Source: Oscillibacter sp.
GTDB taxonomy: Bacteria; Bacillota; Clostridia; Oscillospirales; Oscillospiraceae
DNA length: 33,870 nucleotides
NCBI GenBank assembly: GCA_022791875.1
Contig: JAAVZX010000027.1
Coordinates: forward strand, 1-33,870
Direction of reading: 5' to 3'
The notes below the pieces were generated by a model, which made no database searches, was not told where the DNA came from, and saw nothing but the letters and a program-made list of their open reading frames with translations. The position numbers were made by a program, and so were the translations under genes. Shown piece by piece: positions 28,925-33,870 of this stretch (positions are counted from its first letter, which is position 1; each line of letters starts with the position of its first letter).

Positions 28925-30133
28925 TCAGGTGGTGAACACATACTTGTTCAAGCGGTTTACGGCCTCTTCTACTTTCGCGAAGGGCAGCGCCAAATTCACG
29001 CGCAAATGGCACGGCCCATGGAACATCCGCCCATCCTGAACCGCGACACCCACGTCCCAAGCGCGCCGCTCCACCTCGTCAATGCTCACCCCATGTTCCC
29101 TGCACCATTCCGAGCAATCCACGAAAACCATATAGGTCCCCTGGGGCTTCGCGCACGTCACGCCGGGCCACTGCTTCACCGCGTCGCAGAAGTAGTCGAT
29201 ATTCTTCGCCAGAACCTGGTTCAGCTCGTCCACCCAAGCCGCCCCCTCGTCACTGTACCCCCCAATCAGCGCGTGCATCGACAGCACATTCATCTCATTA
29301 TAATGGGGCAGCGCCGACTCCTTCGCAATCCGGTCCCGCAGCCAGGGATTGTAAGCCACGTGATAGCTCCCCACCAGACCCGCCAGATTAAACGTTTTCG
29401 ACGGCGCGTAAAGCGCCACGGTCCTCATCCGCGCGTCCTCGGAAACCGACTGCGTCGGCACATGCCGGAACCCGGGCCGGATAATATCGGACCAAATCTC
29501 GTCAGAAATCACATACACGCCATACTTCTCAAAGAGCGCCATAGCCTTTTCAATTTCCCAGCGCTCCCAGACCCGCCCGCAGGGATTGTGCGGCGAGCAG
29601 AACACACACGCATGGATATGATGCCGCGCCAACTTCCGCTCCATGTCCTCGAAATCCATCCGCCACACGCCGTCCTCATCCAGCGCCAGCGGCGAGTGAA
29701 TAATCTTGTACCCATTGCGCCCCAAGCTGTTGGTGAACCCGATATAGGTCGGCGAATGCACCAGCACAGAATCCCCCTTAGAGCAAAGCACATTCAGTGC
29801 GCTCACAACGCCCCCCAGGACCCCATTTTCGTACCCGATACACTCCTCCGTCAAATCCCCGACGCCCTTCCGGGAAGCGTGCCAGCGAATAATCGCGTCA
29901 TAGTAAGCCCGGCTGGGATCAAAGTACCCAAAAAGCGGATGCCGCGCCCTCCGGATAATCGCCTCTGTAACCGCAGGAACCGTAGCAAAATTCATATCCG
30001 CGATCCACATCGGGATCAGGTCAAACCCCTCCCCCGGCCCTCCCGGCGCATACCCCCGCCCACTCCCCGGCGACTCCACCGCCAGCGCGTCCATCCCATT
30101 CCGATCATAAAAGGTAGTAAAATCGTACTGCAT
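28925..30133 (-). CDS. MalY/PatB-type PLP aminotransferase (predicted C-S lyase)
   Basis: A 402-residue fold-type I PLP enzyme. The PLP lysine is Lys246 in APSKTFNLAG. PMWIADMNF near the start, CSPHNPCGRVW and ISDEIWSDII are typical of the MalY/PatB branch rather than of ordinary aspartate aminotransferases. Family members cleave cystathionine or cysteine to thiol, pyruvate and ammonia; E. coli MalY also represses the maltose system. The ATG at 30133 is chosen because GGGGAGG (complement of 30141-30147) is 7 bases upstream; a GTG at 30139 is too close. A promoter lies at 30163-30191. Confidence 0.9.
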   Translation of the reverse strand: MQYDFTTFYDRNGMDALAVESPGSGRGYAPGGPGEGFDLIPMWIADMNFATVPAVTEAIIRRARHPLFGYFDPSRAYYDAIIRWHASRKGVGDLTEECIGYENGVLGGVVSALNVLCSKGDSVLVHSPTYIGFTNSLGRNGYKIIHSPLALDEDGVWRMDFEDMERKLARHHIHACVFCSPHNPCGRVWERWEIEKAMALFEKYGVYVISDEIWSDIIRPGFRHVPTQSVSEDARMRTVALYAPSKTFNLAGLVGSYHVAYNPWLRDRIAKESALPHYNEMNVLSMHALIGGYSDEGAAWVDELNQVLAKNIDYFCDAVKQWPGVTCAKPQGTYMVFVDCSEWCREHGVSIDEVERRAWDVGVAVQDGRMFHGPCHLRVNLALPFAKVEEAVNRLNKYVFTT

Positions 30134-30162
30134 ACTCACGCCTCCCCTGTAATAATGCCCTC

Positions 30163-30191
30163 ATTCTACCAAAAAGGATCAGAAAAAGCAA
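30163..30191 (-). promoter_or_regulatory. Promoter of the aminotransferase gene
   Basis: On the - strand TTGCTT (30191-30186) and TAGAAT (30168-30163) are separated by 17 bases, with TGG before the -10. Element A copy 2 begins only 5 bases upstream of the -35. Confidence 0.65.
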
Positions 30192-30196
30192 GTGCT

Positions 30197-30363
30197 TGCA
30201 TACGGGGGTGCCTCCGGCGGCTTCCTCTTCTCGAGAGAAAAGGAAGCGAAAAGAGCTTTAAATCCGCTCTATACTCTGGTGGGCGTTTTGGCGTTCCGCA
30301 CGGTAACGGGGAAATTGCAAGGTGGTCCTTACCTCTCACGAGGCAAGGACCACACATTTTTTT
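30197..30363 (+). repeat. Dispersed structured element A, copy 2
   Basis: Homologous along its length to 21556-21720. Hairpin 1 is GCTTCCTCTTCTC (30220-30232) with GAGAAAAGGAAGC (30235-30247), one C-A mismatch. The shared centre is CCGCTCTATAC, CTGGTGGGCG and GCGTTCCGCACGGTAACG. The terminal stem pairs 30322-30335 with 30340-30353 with one mismatch, followed by seven T (30357-30363). Many differences from copy 1 in the stems are compensatory. Confidence 0.75.
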
Positions 30364-30372
30364 CATGGAACT

Positions 30373-30484
30373 CCGTAGGGGCGGGCCTCTGCGCCCGCCC
30401 TTCCCCCGCGCCCCCGGCAATTGCGATAGACGCACCCCGTAGGGGACGCCGCCTGCCAGCCGGGCTTCCGGCCTCGGCGTCCCC
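30373..30484 (+). repeat. Pair of CCGTAGGGG hairpin repeats (after element A2)
   Basis: The first unit (30373-30400) pairs GGGCGGGC with GCCCGCCC. The second (30437-30484) pairs GGGGACGCCG with CGGCGTCCCC but has a longer middle that carries CCAGCCGGGCTTCCGGCC, a stem also seen at about 16198-16216. It looks like one repeat inserted in the loop of another. Confidence 0.6.
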
Positions 30485-30552
30485 TCCCCCGCGACCTGGG
30501 CACCCTGGGCGACCCGCCTCATGCAGCCGCCGCCCCCACAGAACTCCTCTCA

Positions 30553-31596
30553 TCAATTCCGATACTGCTCCGCGCTCAGCAGCAGATCCACCCCTTCCTC
30601 ACCCAAGGTCATAGCCTTCAAATAAATCTCGTTCTTGAGCGCGTCGGCCTCATCGTCGATCCGGAACGCCCGCGCCAGCTTCTCCCCCGCCGGGATACAC
30701 ACGCAGGTAAACTGCTCCTCCTGCCAACCCACCACGGTCGGGTGCGACATATAAATATACACGTCCGCCTTGCTCACATTTTCAATCGTAATCACGCCAT
30801 ATTTTCCCAGCACCGGCGTAAACGCGAAGGTATGCTCGACAATCTCCCAGTCCTGGAAGCTCTTGCGGTCCATGGAAATCCCGCTGACGCTGCCCATGTC
30901 CACCTCAGCCGGGTCCACCTCCGTGTACATACCACCCTTGACGCCGTACTCCGGCACCCTCGGCGCTCTCGCTCTCAGATTTTCCCAGGTTTCCTTATCA
31001 CGTTTCACGTCATTGGTCCGCCACTTATACCAATACCCTCCCGGTCCAGGGGAGACGCCGTAGCCGATCACCACGCCGTCGACTTCCATGGTCCGGAAGT
31101 CATGACGTTCCCCCGCAGTCCACCACCTAGGATTCCCGTCTTCGTCAAGCGCGGGTTCGCCGTTACCCTCCATCTCTACAGGCTCCCCGTCGATCTCCAC
31201 CCGGAACGTGGCTTCGTCGCTGCTCACCGTCACTAAAGGCGTTGCGCCGAACTCCACCCGCTTCAATTCCTCCCGGTAGTGGACCCCCTCGCCCACGTCG
31301 AAGATTTTCGCCACCGTTTCCGCCTCGATGTAATAGTGGTCCTCCCCCTTCTCATCGGTGTACGTCAGCACCTTCGGCACCGACGCGCCCTTCTCCGTGG
31401 TCCGGGACTCCCCCGCGGCCACCTGTTCCCGCAGGAACAGCCCCACGCCCACCTGGCCATAGGACACCTCCGGCGAAATCTGTCCCGAATGCGTCTCGTT
31501 CTTCGCCAGCGTCGCCGACACCAGCACCGCCAGCAGCACCATCGTCAGCATACCGGCCGCAAAGGGAAGGTAATTCTTTTTCACAGTATTTTTCAT
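30553..31596 (-). CDS. Membrane-anchored extracytoplasmic protein of unknown function
   Basis: A 347-residue protein not recognised as a named family. Residues ~8-32 are a single hydrophobic segment after a basic start, so it is an uncleaved anchor or signal peptide. The rest is hydrophilic and beta-rich. HYYIEAETVAKIFDVGEGVHY (about 87-107) loosely recalls the copper amine oxidase N-terminal-like repeat of clostridial surface proteins, but this is weak. It is the third gene of an ECF sigma operon. AAAGGAG (complement of 31605-31611) overlaps the stop codon of the preceding gene, so the two are translated together. It may be a cell-envelope stress sensor or effector controlled with the sigma factor. 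Confidence 0.7.
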   Translation of the reverse strand: MKNTVKKNYLPFAAGMLTMVLLAVLVSATLAKNETHSGQISPEVSYGQVGVGLFLREQVAAGESRTTEKGASVPKVLTYTDEKGEDHYYIEAETVAKIFDVGEGVHYREELKRVEFGATPLVTVSSDEATFRVEIDGEPVEMEGNGEPALDEDGNPRWWTAGERHDFRTMEVDGVVIGYGVSPGPGGYWYKWRTNDVKRDKETWENLRARAPRVPEYGVKGGMYTEVDPAEVDMGSVSGISMDRKSFQDWEIVEHTFAFTPVLGKYGVITIENVSKADVYIYMSHPTVVGWQEEQFTCVCIPAGEKLARAFRIDDEADALKNEIYLKAMTLGEEGVDLLLSAEQYRN

Positions 31597-31608
31597 TTTT
31601 ACACTCCT

Positions 31609-32259
31609 TTACCACTCTAAATATTCCGCAATTTTGATAAGCTCCTCTAGCTCCATGCCCCGCGCGGACAGCTCAAAGCCGTTCGCCCCCGCGGTCCAGA
31701 GCAGCACGCCGAAGTCCTTTTTCTCCGAACTGACAAACACCGCCTCCTCTCCGTCCACACGCACACTTTCCACATTATAGTCCCCCACCAGCGCACAGTT
31801 TGACGACTCCCCGCACCACTGTGTCAGGGTAAAACCGGGACTGGACTTGTCGGGTTCACGGCAGTATCGGGCAACGAACCGGCCCTTTTCGCTGGAAGCG
31901 TATTCCAGGAAAAAACCCTCCGGAAGCCACCCCGGCGTCATTTGCCGCGGCTCCAGAAGAAGCCCGCTGTCCTCCGGGCGCACGCGGTACGTCACAACGC
32001 CCTCCTGCTGGGACACCAGCACCCTGTAGTCCTCCGGCCTGTTGGCGTACACCCCGAACACCAGCGCCGCCACCGCCGCCGCCAGAAGCACCAGCCCCTT
32101 CCAAGCCCGCCGCCTCCGCCTCAGCAGCGGCCGCATTTTCCCCTCAAAGGCAGGCGAAAACGTATGCCCTCCGCAGGCGTCCCGGTCCGGCAGGGCGGAC
32201 AGCCAGCGCTCCGCGGCCTCCGGCGCGGCCTCAAAAAGCATCTCGTCCGTGATATTCAA
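31609..32259 (-). CDS. Single-pass membrane protein with DUF4367-like domain, putative anti-sigma factor
   Basis: A 216-residue protein with a cytoplasmic N-terminus of ~50 residues, a basic patch (RRRRRAWK), one membrane helix (about 54-72) and an outer domain of ~140 residues resembling DUF4367 (GWLPEGFFLEY, then GVLLWTAGANGFELSARG). Such proteins are typically encoded just after ECF sigma genes and hold the sigma factor inactive at the membrane. It probably starts at TTG (32259), overlapping the sigma stop codon by 4 bases (TTGA) with GGGGAG 5 bases upstream; the first ATG lies 18 bases later without a site. No HxxxCxxC zinc anti-sigma motif is seen. Confidence 0.72.
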   Translation of the reverse strand: MNITDEMLFEAAPEAAERWLSALPDRDACGGHTFSPAFEGKMRPLLRRRRRAWKGLVLLAAAVAALVFGVYANRPEDYRVLVSQQEGVVTYRVRPEDSGLLLEPRQMTPGWLPEGFFLEYASSEKGRFVARYCREPDKSSPGFTLTQWCGESSNCALVGDYNVESVRVDGEEAVFVSSEKKDFGVLLWTAGANGFELSARGMELEELIKIAEYLEW

Positions 32260-32771
32260 ACCGGCTCCCCCCTTTCCGCCAGCTCCACCGCCAGTTTCCG
32301 TTTGGCGCGGGCGATGATTTGCCGCACGTTTTCCGCCGTCGTCCCCAGGAACACCCCAATCTCCCCGGCGGAGTACCCGTTGTAGAACCGCAGAAGAAGC
32401 ACCTCCCTGTACCGCGGCGGCAGCGCCGCCATGGCCCCCGCCAGCGTCCCGTCAGAGGGAGGCGCGTCCTCCGACGGCAGGTCCTCCAGCTCCGCCTCCG
32501 GATGCCGCTTCCGGGCGCGGTACAGGTCGATGGCCTTACGCTCCGCCACGGTGGCGGCCAGGGCGCGGGCCTTCGGCCCCAGCTCCGCCGGGAGGGCCGC
32601 TTCGCTCTGCGCCAGGCTCAGGAACGCCAGATGCACCGCGTCCTCCGCGTCCTGGTCATTCCGCAGGATGCGCCGCGCCACGCAGAACATCAGGTTCCGG
32701 TACGCCGTATACAGCCGTTCAAACCGCGTCCGGTCCTCCGAGCTGTCCAGGGCTTGTAAGTAAACCAGCAT
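32256..32771 (-). CDS. ECF-type RNA polymerase sigma factor
   Basis: A 171-residue sigma-70 family protein of ECF size. Region 2 covers about residues 15-55 (LYTAYRNLMFCVARRILRND, then DAEDAVHLAFL), and region 4 about 113-163 (LPPRYREVLLLRFYNGYSA followed by the helix-turn-helix GTTAENVRQIIARAKRKL). It should direct polymerase to a small regulon, likely including its own operon. GGGAGGGG (about 32777-32784 on the complement) precedes the ATG. No promoter could be identified in the 80 bases between the start and the upstream terminator. It heads a three-gene operon. Confidence 0.92.
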   Translation of the reverse strand: MLVYLQALDSSEDRTRFERLYTAYRNLMFCVARRILRNDQDAEDAVHLAFLSLAQSEAALPAELGPKARALAATVAERKAIDLYRARKRHPEAELEDLPSEDAPPSDGTLAGAMAALPPRYREVLLLRFYNGYSAGEIGVFLGTTAENVRQIIARAKRKLAVELAERGEPV

Positions 32772-32852
32772 CTTGTCCCCTCCCTCTGTTCAGTATGACG
32801 CGCGGGGGCGCGAAAACGTGACGCCTCCGGCGAAAATTTTTTCAAAAGCAAG

Positions 32853-32890
32853 AAAAAAGTCCGCTCCGCCTATACGGAACGGACTTTTTT
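32853..32890 (-). terminator. Intrinsic terminator of the esterase gene
   Basis: GTCCG-C-TCCG (32859-32868) pairs with CGGA-A-CGGAC (32875-32884) with one internal mismatch. Six A (32853-32858) and six T (32885-32890) flank it, so it can work on both strands. It separates the esterase transcript from the sigma operon. Confidence 0.88.
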
Positions 32891-32912
32891 ATAATAGAAA
32901 TACAAACAGGCG

Positions 32913-33716
32913 TTAAACCAGTCCAAAGAACCGCAGCATCCCCGGAATTTCCCCATCCCAGAAATCGAAGTCATGGATACCGGGCCGCTCCTCGTAAGTC
33001 CAATCCAGCCCCGGGCACTCCCGCTCCACGAACGCGGCGAACGCGGCGTTTTCCGCCCGCAGCGGGTCCCCCGTCCCGCAGAGCTGGAGCACCCGCGGCT
33101 TCGGCCCACCAGACCCATTCACCGTCCGCGCCAAAGCCTCCAAGTCGAACCGCGACCCAACAAACCCGCTTTCAGGTCCGAACACATTTGTAAAATTCCC
33201 CTCAATTTCAGAAAAATCCGGAATATTCAACCCCTGCTCCGCATGTCCCCGCAGCCGGTCCGCACGCAGATGAAACGCCGTAGACAGCCCGCAGGCCGCC
33301 CCATACTGCTCCGGAAATTCCAGCGCCGCCCGCAGCGCCCCGTACCCGCCCATAGACATACCAGCGATAAAGGTGTCCTCCCTCCGCGGACTCACCCGGA
33401 ACCAGTTCGCCACCGCCACAGGCAGCTCCCGCGTCAGATACGCCCCATACCGGTGGCTGGAAACCCCGTCCACATAGCACCCGCGCCCCCCGTCCGGCAT
33501 CACCACAACCACGTCCAGATTCTGCACATAGCTCTCAAGACGGCTCATCCGCACCCAGCTCGTACAGTCCTGCCCGTGTCCGTGCAGCAGGTACAGCACC
33601 GGGTACGCGCCCTCGTGCGCCTCGTGGGGCACCCCGCGGCGCTCCGGGAGAATGACCATTGCGTGGGTATTCATTGCAAGTTCGTAGGAATACAGGTCTA
33701 ACGATAAAATTGCCAT
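32913..33716 (-). CDS. Esterase D/EstA-type alpha/beta hydrolase
   Basis: A 267-residue hydrolase of the Esterase D (PF00756) family. The nucleophile is Ser121 in GMSMGGYG. LYLLHGHGQDCTSW forms the oxyanion-side loop, the acid is probably the Asp in CGTGDPL, and the catalytic His is in GIHDFDFWD. No signal peptide is seen, so it is cytoplasmic. Relatives include tributyrin esterase EstA and acetyl or feruloyl esterases; the substrate here is unknown. AAGGAGGTG (complement of 33722-33730) fixes the ATG at 33716 and excludes a longer frame starting 39 bases earlier. Confidence 0.9.
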   Translation of the reverse strand: MAILSLDLYSYELAMNTHAMVILPERRGVPHEAHEGAYPVLYLLHGHGQDCTSWVRMSRLESYVQNLDVVVVMPDGGRGCYVDGVSSHRYGAYLTRELPVAVANWFRVSPRREDTFIAGMSMGGYGALRAALEFPEQYGAACGLSTAFHLRADRLRGHAEQGLNIPDFSEIEGNFTNVFGPESGFVGSRFDLEALARTVNGSGGPKPRVLQLCGTGDPLRAENAAFAAFVERECPGLDWTYEERPGIHDFDFWDGEIPGMLRFFGLV

Positions 33717-33729
33717 TTTGCACCTCCTT

Positions 33730-33772
33730 GGGGCTTTGCCCCCAGACTGTGTCAAAAGACAACAGTCTGGGG
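33730..33772. repeat. Hairpins upstream of the esterase gene
   Basis: GGGGC-TTT-GCCCC (33730-33742) overlaps a longer stem: CCCCAGACTG (33740-33749) with CAGTCTGGGG (33763-33772), extended by TGTC/GACA around AAAA, with one bulged A. The two stems share bases 33740-33742, so they could compete. They resemble the GC-hairpin repeats at 4271 and 28820. No clear esterase promoter is seen here. Confidence 0.5.
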
Positions 33773-33803
33773 AGCCCCCAACCCCCGACTTTTATGCTCA
33801 CGC

Positions 33804-33829
33804 AAAAAATATCCGGCATTGCTGCCGGA
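33804..33829 (-). terminator. Intrinsic terminator of a - strand gene beyond the window
   Basis: On the - strand TCCGGCA (33829-33823) pairs with TGCCGGA (33818-33812) around the tetraloop GCAA, followed by TA and six T (complement of 33804-33809). It must serve a transcript entering from the right of the window. No gene is visible in 33830-33870. Confidence 0.8.
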
Positions 33830-33870
33830 GCTACGCCCTCGCGGACTAAAAAATAACAGCCCTCATCCCA

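Larger units (their letters stand above)
30134..30552. other. Gene-free spacer: aminotransferase promoter and repeats
   Basis: This 419-base gap holds the - strand promoter of the aminotransferase (30163-30191), element A copy 2 (30197-30363) and two CCGTAGGGG hairpin units (30373-30484). Short open frames across it are not credible. No terminator for the - strand gene ending at 30553 is recognised apart from the repeat hairpins. Confidence 0.65.

Noticed and set aside
32772-32850. ECF-type promoter ahead of the sigma gene
   Set aside because: CATACT is present, but no AAC-type or TTGACA-like -35 lies at a proper distance, and the start site would fall in the ribosome binding site.

Overview
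The window is GC-rich, densely packed bacterial DNA with Gram-positive hallmarks: AGGAGG-type ribosome binding sites, sigma-A promoters of which most have an extended -10, a bS21 gene, HPr/Enzyme I, and lipoprotein and ECF-sigma genes. The protein families, high GC and dispersed GC-rich hairpin repeats suggest an anaerobic gut clostridium of the Oscillospiraceae type. That placement is an inference; there is no rRNA gene to settle it.

Region 1 (1-15780, + strand) is a long Ter (tellurium/stress) locus. Two tandem promoters and a leader with unusual hairpins precede a TerY vWA protein, a PP2C phosphatase with a proline-rich N-terminus and a kinase-like protein with a zinc ribbon (the TerY-P triad). 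A PMCA-like P-type ATPase follows, then four TerD-superfamily genes with an AIM24-family gene among them, then a beta-helix/TerD fusion. The locus ends with four enzymes: HpcH/CitE-like aldolase, PRTase-TRSP, StiP/Pelota-type protein and HAD phosphatase. These match the module proposed from comparative genomics to make a nucleoside-like metabolite. No TerC, TelA or ATP-grasp gene lies in the window.

Region 2 (15790-22610) is housekeeping. rpsU has a near-perfect promoter and shares a bidirectional terminator with a convergent secA-pgeF-lipoprotein operon on the - strand. A YoaK/DUF1275 membrane protein lies upstream of secA.

Region 3 (22690-28820, + strand) is carbohydrate metabolism. It holds a PfkB-type fructokinase overlapping an amylosucrase-like GH13 gene, a PhnP-like metallo-hydrolase with its own promoter and a 172-nt structured leader, then ptsH-ptsI. 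The HPr has lysine where the regulatory Ser46 should be.

Region 4 (28925-33870, - strand) holds a MalY/PatB-type aminotransferase, a three-gene ECF sigma / DUF4367-like membrane protein / secreted protein operon, and an EstA-type esterase.

Several intergenic spaces hold dispersed repeats. The most striking is a ~166-nt element (21556-21720 and 30197-30363, with a fragment near 7772) whose hairpins differ between copies by compensatory base-pair changes and which ends in a terminator-like T-run. No tRNA, rRNA, CRISPR array, transposase or integrase was seen.
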